A stretch of DNA of 64,000 nt from Nitrospina sp. (lineage in GTDB: Bacteria > Nitrospinota > Nitrospinia > Nitrospinales > VA-1). Position 1 is the first letter of the stretch. Each line of letters starts with the position of its first letter. A program made the position numbers and the translations under genes. Below are positions 40,144 to 49,497 of this stretch, piece by piece. The stretch is from contig JABIAY010000075.1 in NCBI GenBank assembly GCA_018653085.1, positions 1 through 64,000 on the forward strand, in the 5' to 3' direction. The notes under the pieces are model-generated. The model searched no databases. It worked only from the letters and a program-made list of their open reading frames with translations, and was not told where the DNA came from.

Positions 40144-41250
40144 TTACATGGACCTGAAAATTTCTATAACTTTCTCTTTTGTCAGTATACTCTTAAAGTC
40201 GTCTCCCAAAGCATTGGTCAACGGTTTCTCATGAATTATAGTGGCTTCATACAACAAGTCATATTGTTCCTCGTTAAGATTTCGGCAAACCCCTCGTGGA
40301 ACAGGAATATTTTGTTTTTCCACCATTCGCCAGAATTCTTCCAACTCACGGGGATAGAATTCCTCCATGGCGGTCATGGCCACACAATTTGCTATTCCAT
40401 GGTGCATGCCAAGCACCACTGATAACCCTGCCGAAAAGGGATGGAGAACACCAACATAAGTAGTCCCAACCGCACAACCTCCGAAGTAGGATGCCACCAT
40501 TAGCTTTTCCCGGTTCCGTGCGCTTTTTATCTCATCGCTCAAAAAAACCTCCCGGCAAAATTTGATTGCCTGGTCGGAAAATGCGTCTCCCACAACGTTT
40601 CGGTAATGCCCACTCAAAACTTCCATGCAATGAATATAAGCATCCATTCCAGTATAGAAATATTGGTCGCTGGGTACGGTTTCAGTTAAATCAGGGTCAA
40701 GGATGAGTTGATCAAAGACGGTATGATCACTGTTCATTCCCAATTTCAAACCTTTTTCCTTATTGGTCAGAACACAAGTACGAGTAGCCTCAGCACCCGT
40801 GCCCGATATTGTGGGAATACCCACCTTATAAACCCCCGGAACTTTTACCAGATCCCACCCTTGATAATCCTCGGCTTTCCCCCCATTGGTCAAAAGGTTG
40901 GAAACAGCTTTAGCGATATCCAAGGTGGTTCCTCCGCCAATTCCAATCACGGCAAAAGGATCACTTATTCCCTCTTCCAACAGTTTGGCAACTTTCAGGT
41001 TCACATAGTCTGTAGTCGGCTCATTTTGAGAGTCAACAAATATCACCTTATCGTCCTCGGACTGAGCGAAACACCCCAAACTTCCTGCATTCTTCTCGAA
41101 AAACTGATCCACAAAATACACAGCGCACTTATTTTGGCCCCTTTGACGTTGGCTCAAAATGGTCTCCAATTCCTTAATGGCACCGGGTCTAAAAAAATAT
41201 CGGAGCACATTCCTGGAGTTTTTAATTCCTGTCTCTAAAATTTCAAACAT
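40144..41250 (-). CDS. Iron-containing alcohol dehydrogenase, KdnB-like (Kdo 8-oxidase type)
   Basis: VIGIGGGTTLDIAKAVSNLLTNGGKAEDYQGWDLVKVPGVYKVGIPTISGTGAEATRTCVL, LGMNSDHTVFDQLILDPDL, YTGMDAYIHCMEVLSG; recalled KdnB resemblance, not aligned. Confidence 0.85.
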   Translation of the reverse strand: MFEILETGIKNSRNVLRYFFRPGAIKELETILSQRQRGQNKCAVYFVDQFFEKNAGSLGCFAQSEDDKVIFVDSQNEPTTDYVNLKVAKLLEEGISDPFAVIGIGGGTTLDIAKAVSNLLTNGGKAEDYQGWDLVKVPGVYKVGIPTISGTGAEATRTCVLTNKEKGLKLGMNSDHTVFDQLILDPDLTETVPSDQYFYTGMDAYIHCMEVLSGHYRNVVGDAFSDQAIKFCREVFLSDEIKSARNREKLMVASYFGGCAVGTTYVGVLHPFSAGLSVVLGMHHGIANCVAMTAMEEFYPRELEEFWRMVEKQNIPVPRGVCRNLNEEQYDLLYEATIIHEKPLTNALGDDFKSILTKEKVIEIFRSM

Positions 41251-41252
41251 AA

Positions 41253-42599
41253 TTAAGGATGAACCCCAAGGTCCTCACAATGATAGGTTGCTCCCGACCC
41301 CAAAATTAACCGGAGGTTGTCTGGCCACTGAGTTCCTTCTCCAAAAAAAGCCCCCTTGATTTGCTCACAGGTAAGGTTTTTCACCTTGCTGAGATCGGCC
41401 CTATCTAAATTTGCCTCAAATAAGTTGGCCTCCATCAGGTTTGCCGTACCAAAGTTTAGGCTCCTAAATGTCCCCCCCCTAAGATCAGCTCCGCTAAGGT
41501 TACTTGCGCTCAAATCAACTTTGGCGAATCCAGCTTGGCTTAGGTCCGCTCCCCTTAGATCTGCCCCGTTATAATTGGTCCCTGTGCTACCAGACTGCTT
41601 CAAATTAGCTCCCAGAAGGTTTGCCCCTTGAAAGTCGGCATTGTTCAAGTTTGCACGACTCAAATCTGCCTGACTGAGATTGGCTTTTCTAAAGCTTGCT
41701 CCAGCAAGAAAACTACTCCCAAGATCTACTCCCTTCAATGTAGCTTGATCAAAATTGGCCGGGCCAAAAGCGGAGTTATTATAAAAATACACCCCATGGA
41801 GGTCCGCCCCAGTTAGATCCGCTCCCCTAAAACTCGTCTGATTGAAAGTAGCCCGCCTTAAGTCAGCACCCGTCAGACCAGCCTGGTCCAGGACCGCCCT
41901 ATCTAAATTTGCATCGCTCAAGTCAACTCGCTTCAAATTGGCCGCACGCAAATCAGATTCAGCAAGGTTGGCATGTGAGAGATCAGCCTCACTCAAGTCT
42001 GCCCCTGTCAGGCTGGCACCAGCAAGGTCAGCCCTATAAAGTACTGCTTGCCTGATATTAGCATGATCAAGTTTAGCCCTAACGAGTATGGCTCTTTCGA
42101 GGTTGGCCCTCCCCATATCTGCCCACTGGAGATGAGCTCGACTGAGGTTAGACCCACTAAGATCAGCTTGCTGGAGATTGGAGTGGTTCAACTGAATTCC
42201 AACCAGTTCGGCTCCAGCGAGATCAACCCCTTGCAACTTATCCTTTTTATCGGCAATAGCATCTTTCAGCTCTCCATTTATTTTTGGAAAGGGCTGTCGT
42301 GGCCCTAAAAGGGAATGATAAACACTGGTTGGCTCCAGAAATCTTGGTTTCGCTATTGTTTTCATCGCTTGAATTCGCGCAACATTTTTCAAAGCTGATT
42401 TTTTTTGATCACCCTCTAACTGCAAGATAACAGATCGAACCTTGCCCTCAACAATTCCAGTTTCGTTTACATGCCCATACAAAGCTATAAGAAAAAAAAC
42501 AAGATAAACACTAACGAGACAAAATAGTATGAAGATGGGGAGTTTAGCCGGAGAGTTAATTGAGTCCCTTTTAAGTTTTTCCAGCAAGTAAATAGTCAC
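41253..42599 (-). CDS. Pentapeptide-repeat protein with N-terminal TM helix
   Basis: Long run of A(D/N)LxX repeats (ADLSGSNLSRAHLQWADMGRANLERAIL..); N-terminal FILFCLVSVYLVFFLIALY. Confidence 0.95.
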   Translation of the reverse strand: MTIYLLEKLKRDSINSPAKLPIFILFCLVSVYLVFFLIALYGHVNETGIVEGKVRSVILQLEGDQKKSALKNVARIQAMKTIAKPRFLEPTSVYHSLLGPRQPFPKINGELKDAIADKKDKLQGVDLAGAELVGIQLNHSNLQQADLSGSNLSRAHLQWADMGRANLERAILVRAKLDHANIRQAVLYRADLAGASLTGADLSEADLSHANLAESDLRAANLKRVDLSDANLDRAVLDQAGLTGADLRRATFNQTSFRGADLTGADLHGVYFYNNSAFGPANFDQATLKGVDLGSSFLAGASFRKANLSQADLSRANLNNADFQGANLLGANLKQSGSTGTNYNGADLRGADLSQAGFAKVDLSASNLSGADLRGGTFRSLNFGTANLMEANLFEANLDRADLSKVKNLTCEQIKGAFFGEGTQWPDNLRLILGSGATYHCEDLGVHP

Positions 42600-42769
42600 T
42601 TTTATCCGTTTAGGAACGTTTCTCGTTTTCGCTAAAACTTATCGTCAGCACCCATTTATTTTAAGTTCTTAGGGAAACATAAAAAAAGTAGCACTCAAAT
42701 CATCAAAACGAATCTTTTTCCCAAATGAATATAGGTTGATGGGGGCGGGGAAACCCGCAATGCTTTTTC

Positions 42770-43507
42770 TCACCTTAAAGCTGAATAGGCCTCTTCATCG
42801 ACCCACCACTGCAATATTCCCCCAACAGGGCTCACCTGTTTAGCGGGATAATTTTCCGCACACACATCTTCTCCAATAATATCTTTAACAATAGAAGCCT
42901 TTTCTTTACCAGTAACCAAAAACGTGACCCGTAACGCCTGGTTAAAAATTTTCGGAGTCATAGTTATTCTTTTTTGACCACTCTCAGGATGAGCCGTTAC
43001 CGCACAAAGACCAAGGTCTCGATAAGAAGAGTTTGCGTGGGGAAAAATAGATGCCGTATGACCATCGAGCCCCAAACCAAGAATAACCCAGTCAAAAGAG
43101 GGAATACCTTTCTCACCTGACCCAAAATGGCCCCGCATCTTTTCTCCATACTGAACAGCTTCAGTTATGGGGTCGGCCTCGCCTTTAATACGGTTAATAT
43201 TTTTCTCTGGAATAGAGACATGATCGATCAATAATTCTTGAGCCATCCGGAAATTGCTTTCCATATCTTCAGGAGGAACACATCGCTCGTCACCCCAAAA
43301 CAGGTGAACTGAGCTCCAAGGGATAGACTGTCGGAACTCTTCACCGGCCAAACACCGATATACCACTGTAGGGGTACTACCACCGCAAAGTGCGACACTA
43401 AACTTATTCCCCGACCGAGTAGCTTGCTGAGCCCCTTCTTTCCAATCTTTTGCAACTGCTATTGCCAGCTTCTCTCGGTTCTGAAAAACTCGGATTTCTG
43501 GTTTCAT
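42770..43507 (-). CDS. pgl: 6-phosphogluconolactonase
   Basis: VALCGGSTPTVVYRCLA, VHLFWGDERCVPPEDMESNFRMA, WVILGLGLDGHTASIFPH, RITMTPKI. Confidence 0.92.
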   Translation of the reverse strand: MKPEIRVFQNREKLAIAVAKDWKEGAQQATRSGNKFSVALCGGSTPTVVYRCLAGEEFRQSIPWSSVHLFWGDERCVPPEDMESNFRMAQELLIDHVSIPEKNINRIKGEADPITEAVQYGEKMRGHFGSGEKGIPSFDWVILGLGLDGHTASIFPHANSSYRDLGLCAVTAHPESGQKRITMTPKIFNQALRVTFLVTGKEKASIVKDIIGEDVCAENYPAKQVSPVGGILQWWVDEEAYSALR

Positions 43508-43566
43508 CCTTATAGCTTGAAATATTTCATCAAAGTTATACAGACAGATTCATTCAGCCCACTTCT

Positions 43567-44361
43567 TTATTTTGGGCCCGGAAATAATTCAGTTGTTTTT
43601 CCCGTCAACCCGTAAACAAAAACGCCTATCCATTCATGCAAGGCACGGGAAAAAACTGCCATATGACCCAAACTAAAATCGAATCTTAGCTGATCATCAT
43701 ATCCAAAGTCCACCGGATACGGAATGACTTCCCAACCGGCCTGCCTATAAACACCAACAGACCTCGGCATATGAAATGCAGAGGTAATGAGAACCCATTT
43801 TTCACCAGCCTTTGGTTTGATCAACTCATAACTTGCCACTCCACCCTGAAACGTGTTGTGTGACTTAGATTCAAAAATCACCCGACTTGCGTCTAATCCC
43901 ACCTGCTCAAAGATCATGCGCGCAGTCCCTTCAGGTGTTGGCACCTGACTGTCAACCGATCCAACCCCGCCTACAAACAGAAGCTTTGCCTCCGGGTAAC
44001 GCTTCGCCAAGGATATAAATGTTATTAGACGTTCAGAACTCCCGTTTAGAGATGGCTGGCCCCAGGTTTTAGAAATTGTACTATTTTCAGAGCCCGCTAA
44101 AACAACAACTCCATCCAATTCTTCCGGCAACTTCAAAGAATGTGAAAATCGGCTTTCCAGAACGAACAAAAGCCCCTGCCCAAATGGCCTGAAAGAAAGC
44201 ACAAAAATAACTACCACTGCCACTGAAAGCAACCAGCGTCCAGCAATGTTTTTTTTTGTCCAAAGAAGAACCGTACCAAGAGCCAAAAGAAACAGCAATA
44301 TCCTGCTTGGGGAAAAAATCCACCAAAGCAATTTTGAAAAAAACCAGAATAGTGTGTCCAT
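43567..44361 (-). CDS. YdcF/ElyC/SanA-family (DUF218) membrane protein
   Basis: LDGVVVLAGSEN, LLFVGGVGS, ESKSHNTFQ, WVLITSAFHMPRSVGVYRQAGWEVIPYPVDF. Confidence 0.88.
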   Translation of the reverse strand: MDTLFWFFSKLLWWIFSPSRILLFLLALGTVLLWTKKNIAGRWLLSVAVVVIFVLSFRPFGQGLLFVLESRFSHSLKLPEELDGVVVLAGSENSTISKTWGQPSLNGSSERLITFISLAKRYPEAKLLFVGGVGSVDSQVPTPEGTARMIFEQVGLDASRVIFESKSHNTFQGGVASYELIKPKAGEKWVLITSAFHMPRSVGVYRQAGWEVIPYPVDFGYDDQLRFDFSLGHMAVFSRALHEWIGVFVYGLTGKTTELFPGPK

Positions 44362-44566
44362 GAAAAATCTTAGCCTGAAAAAACGCTATATGCCTGCCAA
44401 TAACTGCCTAACAGTAAACAAAAAAACCTTGTCGAAATCAATTGCAAATGCATCAGGTGTTTTCAAGGATTGAGCCTGCACAATAGCTCCATTGCAAAAA
44501 TGAGATAGCATTAAAAAATGCTATCCATCACTGATATTCAAAAAAAAACAAAGGTGAAGCTATGGC

Positions 44567-45814
44567 CTACCTTTTTTGAATGATTTTTGATATATCTATT
44601 GCCCTACCTAATCGTTCAATCTCTTGAGCATCTTCAGGAAAAGAGGTTCGCCATTTCTGCCGATCATTACGAACTTGTCGCAGGTGGAGTTCGATATTCT
44701 CTGAAGTGATGAGAGTACCAAAGTCAGGGTGGACTGTTCGCCCTGGTTCTTGATGACCAAAAACACGATCCAATACCAAGTCCCCTAACTCTTTTTTGTA
44801 ATGGCTAGATTCCCAGTACCACTGCATTTCGGTATTAGCATCGCCAAGCGGAGGTACTTTCTCTGTCGTGTATGAATTGTAGCCCGAAAAATCCCAAATT
44901 GGAAGTAGCTCTTCACCTGATTTGGCAGCCTCTTGTTCATTGATTTGTACCAGCTGGAGTTTCCATTGCTCAAAGGTTTGCCAAAGACCCTTCACAGCTA
45001 TGGCTTCAAACTGGCGGGCATGCGAGGGGGATATAACAATATGAAGGCCTAGCTTCTGTTGGTAAACCATAGCGATGAGCTGTCGGTAAACCTGCCAGAG
45101 GTCTCGTTTTGCTGTTGCGAAATTAAAGTTGTTATACAAATTGTTGAGGTAGCAATTTTCACTAAATATGAATTCGTAGTGGTGTCCACCTTTCCCCTGG
45201 ATGACATTGTATTTTTCAGTATTATTGCTCATTCCATTGGGGAAGTAGTCACTAGTTTTACTCTGTTTGAAAAAAGTGTCTATGCTACTTCTGAATGCAT
45301 CCAGGGATGCAATAGAAGAGAAGATATCGTAATTGCTACCCTGCGGATATCCCTCCACATCTACTGCCAACCGACGTTCATCAAAATCTTGTTTATCGTC
45401 TTGGGAGACAGCGTTAAACATAAAAAAGTCTAGCATCAGCACTACCTGCTTCAGTGGCTGAACGGCCTGCGCATGCTGCAAGTAGCGAAATATCTCATAG
45501 ATATTGGCACTAGATATGGCAAGGTTGTAGACAGGATGATCACTCCAGCCAGGGTGCAGTGGATCAATCCCAGCTTCGGCACGAGACGTGCCAAGAATGA
45601 TTGCTGTTGGCTTTAACCTTTGCACAGCAATTGCCTTTGACATTCGGAGATGTGATAAAAAATGGGGTTTGTTGGCATTGATTCCCTCAATACGTGGTCC
45701 ATCAAAAATATCGAATGGGTCCATAAAACGGTTGAAAGCGAACACCGTCATAAGGCTTATGGGAATTAGCCATGCAATAGCTTTTAGATAGCTCGAGAAA
45801 AGCGTGTGTCGCAT
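44567..45814 (-). CDS. Hypothetical membrane-anchored protein paired with MBOAT (upstream ATG at 45859 possible)
   Basis: N-terminal TM (LKAIAWLIPISLMTVFAFNRF), AIILGTSRAEAGIDPLHPGW SGNH-like motif; abuts the AlgI-like gene. Confidence 0.7.
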   Translation of the reverse strand: MRHTLFSSYLKAIAWLIPISLMTVFAFNRFMDPFDIFDGPRIEGINANKPHFLSHLRMSKAIAVQRLKPTAIILGTSRAEAGIDPLHPGWSDHPVYNLAISSANIYEIFRYLQHAQAVQPLKQVVLMLDFFMFNAVSQDDKQDFDERRLAVDVEGYPQGSNYDIFSSIASLDAFRSSIDTFFKQSKTSDYFPNGMSNNTEKYNVIQGKGGHHYEFIFSENCYLNNLYNNFNFATAKRDLWQVYRQLIAMVYQQKLGLHIVISPSHARQFEAIAVKGLWQTFEQWKLQLVQINEQEAAKSGEELLPIWDFSGYNSYTTEKVPPLGDANTEMQWYWESSHYKKELGDLVLDRVFGHQEPGRTVHPDFGTLITSENIELHLRQVRNDRQKWRTSFPEDAQEIERLGRAIDISKIIQKR

Positions 45815-45827
45815 CGAATATTTAAAG

Positions 45828-47390
45828 CTAAAATTGGAAATAAAGAAACTCGCTGACACGTGTCAGCCCAAGTACTGCAAGGGTGAATACTACAGCTGTG
45901 AACAACGCCCATGGTAGTGTGGGACGCCATTCCATCCATCGGTAGCGCAAGCAGGCAATCTCATCTTTGTAGGTCTCAATGGCAGGGCGGTAGCGACGCA
46001 TAATTTGCTGGGTGTTAGGCAAAAGCGTCGCAACAAAGAACAAGAAAATAACCCATAAAAAAGCTGACCTAGGATCAACTCCAATAATGTTATTAGGGTA
46101 TATGCCCCTGAAGACGACACCCTGATCCACTAACCACTGTTCTGCATTACCTAGTCTGCCTATCAATGAAATGGACAAGGATATTTCGTGTACCCCTGCC
46201 ATTGCTGCTAACATATTACTTGCCCCGTTCACACTTTCAGAACGAAAAGGCACCCATGCCACCACCACAGCCAACATGGTAATGGCCCACCCAATGTAGC
46301 CGCCTGATTTTGTTCTTCTTCTATTCCTGAATAGTTTCCGCCACCCATGATTGACCACCAGATACAATCCATGAAGTCCGCCCCACAGTATAAATGTTCC
46401 CCCTGCTCCATGCCAAAGACCACCGAGCAACATCGTTATCATCAAATTGATAAGGCGGCGGGATTCGCTTTTACGATTGCCGCCAAGGGGAATATAGAGG
46501 GAATCGCGTAAAAAACGAGACAGGGTAATATGCCATCGTCGCCAGAAGTCAATGATGGAGGTTGCCTTGTAAGGGGAGTTAAAATTAAGTGGAAGGCGAA
46601 TACCAAACATTCGTGCAAGTCCAATTGCCATATCCGAATAGCCGGAAAAATCAAAATAAAGTTGAAAGCTAAAGGCTAGTACCCCTCCCCAGGCCTCGAA
46701 AAAGGTCAGAGCCACACCCATCTCGGCAGCTTCAAACATGGGTGTTGCATAAACAGCAACACCATCTGCCAGAACCACCTTCTTGAACAAACCTATTGCA
46801 AAAATGGTGAAGCCGGCAGCGAGGTGTTCTGCGCGTAAGCGGTAGACAGCATCTAACGCAAACTGTGGCAACATCTCCTTATAGCGAACGATAGGTCCTG
46901 CGATTAGCTGTGGGAAAAAAGTTACAAAGAGGCAATAGTGGAGAAAGCTGTAGTCCCTGACCTCGCCCCTATAGACATCGACCAGATAGGTGATTTGTTG
47001 AAAGGTAAAGAAGGAAATAGCTAATGGAAGAACGATCTCATGTAGGAATATGTCTGCGCCTGCAAGTAAATTGAAATTTTCAATAAAGAAGTTGGCATAC
47101 TTGTAATAGCCCAGCAATCCAAGGTTAACAGTAATACCAAGGATCAGCAGAGGTTTTTTACGCGAACTATTTGGTACGTCTCCAAGTGATACTCCTACCC
47201 CGTAATTGAGTAGGATGGAGAACAGTATCAGGCCAAGATAGGCCGGGTTCCACCAGCCATAGAAAAATAATGACGCGCCCACTAACCATGCAATGGCCAT
47301 CCGATGATGGCCTTGCCTGCCAGTCCAGTGAAAAACCAGAAGGGTGAGAGGCAGAAAGAGAAAAATAAATTCGTACGAATTAAATAACAT
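45828..47390 (-). CDS. MBOAT-family O-acyltransferase (AlgI-like)
   Basis: PLAISFFTFQQITYLVDVYRG, FFPQLIAGPIVRY, FDFSGYSDMAIGLARMFGI, NFNSPYKATSIIDFWRRWHITLSRFLRDSLYIPLGGNR, LLGGLWHGAGGTFILWGGLHG. Confidence 0.95.
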   Translation of the reverse strand: MLFNSYEFIFLFLPLTLLVFHWTGRQGHHRMAIAWLVGASLFFYGWWNPAYLGLILFSILLNYGVGVSLGDVPNSSRKKPLLILGITVNLGLLGYYKYANFFIENFNLLAGADIFLHEIVLPLAISFFTFQQITYLVDVYRGEVRDYSFLHYCLFVTFFPQLIAGPIVRYKEMLPQFALDAVYRLRAEHLAAGFTIFAIGLFKKVVLADGVAVYATPMFEAAEMGVALTFFEAWGGVLAFSFQLYFDFSGYSDMAIGLARMFGIRLPLNFNSPYKATSIIDFWRRWHITLSRFLRDSLYIPLGGNRKSESRRLINLMITMLLGGLWHGAGGTFILWGGLHGLYLVVNHGWRKLFRNRRRTKSGGYIGWAITMLAVVVAWVPFRSESVNGASNMLAAMAGVHEISLSISLIGRLGNAEQWLVDQGVVFRGIYPNNIIGVDPRSAFLWVIFLFFVATLLPNTQQIMRRYRPAIETYKDEIACLRYRWMEWRPTLPWALFTAVVFTLAVLGLTRVSEFLYFQF

Positions 47391-47759
47391 GAAGACCGGA
47401 CAATATTTCCTGTACAGACCGTTTCGCAGACCGTTTCAAGGTTACATTATAATGGATAACAGCTCATACTAAAATTCTCTTTTTTTATCCCTTGTCTTAA
47501 CCTTAGGCTCTTAACACAAAAAAGATTATTACAACACGGGCCTCCCATAAACTGGAACAGGTAAATGCTTTATGTGCAGAACGGGTTTTGAGCTTTTCTC
47601 ATTTAGAAATAAGGGTAAATCCGAAGGAGTTTCTTGGCGAGAACAACTGGTCTTCCCACGTTTTTATGTGCTCATTTGATTGGTTTGTGTACTAGCTGGC
47701 TAAAGTCGAGATTTACTAAAGAGAAACCTTTAGAATAATCAAGGAGGTAAGAAGAAAAC

Positions 47760-47837
47760 TGGCGTCCCCAGCGGGATTCGAACCCGCGTCGCCGGCGTGA
47801 AAGGCCGGTGTCCTGGGCCAGGCTAGACGATGGGGAC
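47760..47837 (-). tRNA. tRNA-Glu (anticodon TTC), 3' CCA encoded
   Basis: Minus strand GTCCCCATCGTCTAGCCTGGCCCAGGACACCGGCCTTTCACGCCGGCGACGCGGGTTCGAATCCCGCTGGGGACGCCA folds as a cloverleaf. Confidence 0.95.
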
Positions 47838-47863
47838 TTCCAATTTTATAAGGGAAAAAGAAA

Positions 47864-47936
47864 TGAGCCGCGAAGGGATCGAACCTTCGACCACTTGATT
47901 AAAAGTCAAGTGCTCTACCAACTGAGCTAGCGGCCC
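47864..47936 (-). tRNA. tRNA-Lys (anticodon TTT)
   Basis: Minus strand GGGCCGCTAGCTCAGTTGGTAGAGCACTTGACTTTTAATCAAGTGGTCGAAGGTTCGATCCCTTCGCGGCTCA. Confidence 0.95.
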
Positions 47937-48092
47937 CTTCTTAATTCAAAAGCAAGGTGGTGAAATTAACAAACCCATATTAACATGTCAATGCATTTAT
48001 TTGGCTTGATTTTATACCTAAGGCCCAATAATATCTAACCTTAACCTGTTTTATCCCTAAATTGACAAATACTGCTCCATAAAGAGGCTCTC

Positions 48093-49010
48093 TTGGAAAA
48101 ATCTGAAAAAATCTGGATGGATGGGAAAATGATCCCCTGGCACGAAGCCAATGTCCATGTCCTCACCCATACCCTGCATTACGGGTTCGGGGTTTTCGAA
48201 GGCATTCGTTGCTACAATTCCAAAAATAACGGATCGGCCATTTTCCGCCTGCAGGAACATATCGACCGGCTGTTTCAGTCTGCCATCATTCTCGGTATTG
48301 AGGTGCCTTTTTCCAACAAGGACCTTTTTGACGCGACACTCAGTGTCGTCAGGGAAAATAAGCTGGAGGAATGCTACATCCGACCCATCATATTTCTGGG
48401 CGATAACAAAATGGGACTCAACCCGAAAGGAGTCGATGTCCGTTGCGCTATCGCGGCCTGGCCCTGGGGCACCTATCTGGGAGAAGATGGCCTGGACAAG
48501 GGCATCCGTGTCCGCCTGTCTTCCTTCACACGGCACCATGTCAATGTCACCATGACCAAAGCCAAAGCCTGCGGTTACTACATCAACTCTATCCTGGCCA
48601 AGGCAGAGGCCGTTCGAGACGGCTACGACGAGGCGATTCTTCTCGATCCCTCAGGCTACGTTTCAGAAGGATCGGGAGAAAATATTTTCATCTATTCCAA
48701 GGGGAAATTACACACCCCGGATTTATCCTGCTCCAATCTGGATGGAATCACCCGCAACACGGTAATCGAAATCTGTGATCATCTGGGCATCGCCCTGGAA
48801 GAGAGAATCATCACCCGCGATGAGCTCTATATCGCCGAAGAGGTCTTTCTATCCGGAACCGCCGCCGAGGTCACACCTGTCCGCGAGGTGGACAACCGTG
48901 TCATCGGATCGGGCAAAAGAGGCCCCATCACCGAACAGGTACAGAAAACATTTTTTGAAGTGGTTCGCGGTGCCCATCCCAAATTCCAGGAATGGCTCAC
49001 CCGGGTTTAA
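48093..49010 (+). CDS. ilvE: Branched-chain amino acid aminotransferase
   Basis: EKIWMDGKMIPWHEANVHVLTHTLHYGFGVFEGIRCY, YIRPIIFLGD, SGYVSEGSGENIFIY, FLSGTAAEVTPVREVD. Confidence 0.95.
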   Translation: MEKSEKIWMDGKMIPWHEANVHVLTHTLHYGFGVFEGIRCYNSKNNGSAIFRLQEHIDRLFQSAIILGIEVPFSNKDLFDATLSVVRENKLEECYIRPIIFLGDNKMGLNPKGVDVRCAIAAWPWGTYLGEDGLDKGIRVRLSSFTRHHVNVTMTKAKACGYYINSILAKAEAVRDGYDEAILLDPSGYVSEGSGENIFIYSKGKLHTPDLSCSNLDGITRNTVIEICDHLGIALEERIITRDELYIAEEVFLSGTAAEVTPVREVDNRVIGSGKRGPITEQVQKTFFEVVRGAHPKFQEWLTRV

Positions 49011-49110
49011 CACGGTTGCTTTTCCGGAAAATAAGACCCTGCCATTTCAGTTTCGAATTTTATAAGTTTCTGACAAAATACTTGTCAGCAATCGCTGGAG
49101 ATTTTGAGTT

Positions 49111-49491
49111 ATGCCGATTTACGAATACGAATGCGATAAATGCGGAGCCCAATTTGAGGCCATGCAGGCGATTTCCGCAAAACCTTTAAAGACCTGTAAT
49201 GGCCTGGGTTGTGACGACAAAGATAACGGAAAAGTCCGTCGTCTGGTCTCCGCATCCGGGTTCATTCTTAAAGGTTCAGGGTGGTATACTTCTGAGTACC
49301 CGTCCGAAGCACGCAAGAAGGGCTGGGAATCAGAAAGCAAGCAGGGCAAAGCAGATACCCCGGCAGACGCTCCCGCCGCAGGAGCCGCTGAAAGCCCTGC
49401 CCCCACTAAACCTGCAACCCCGGCTAAAAAACCCCAGCAAAAAAGTCCTTACTCAGGGGGAAAAGCCAAAAAGGCCAAGGGTTCCAAATAA
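49111..49491 (+). CDS. FmdB-family zinc-ribbon protein with Ala/Pro/Lys-rich tail
   Basis: MPIYEYECDKCGAQFEAMQ, KVRRLVSASGFILKGSGWY; low-complexity C-terminus. Confidence 0.9.
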   Translation: MPIYEYECDKCGAQFEAMQAISAKPLKTCNGLGCDDKDNGKVRRLVSASGFILKGSGWYTSEYPSEARKKGWESESKQGKADTPADAPAAGAAESPAPTKPATPAKKPQQKSPYSGGKAKKAKGSK

Positions 49492-49497
49492 ACCGGA

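Noticed and set aside
41356-42308. Several plus-strand ORFs (41356-41574, 41628-41816, 41842-42039, 42048-42308)
   Set aside because: Antisense shadows of the pentapeptide-repeat gene; repetitive composition creates open antisense frames
48057-48539. 160-aa minus ORF
   Set aside because: Antisense to ilvE; no independent support
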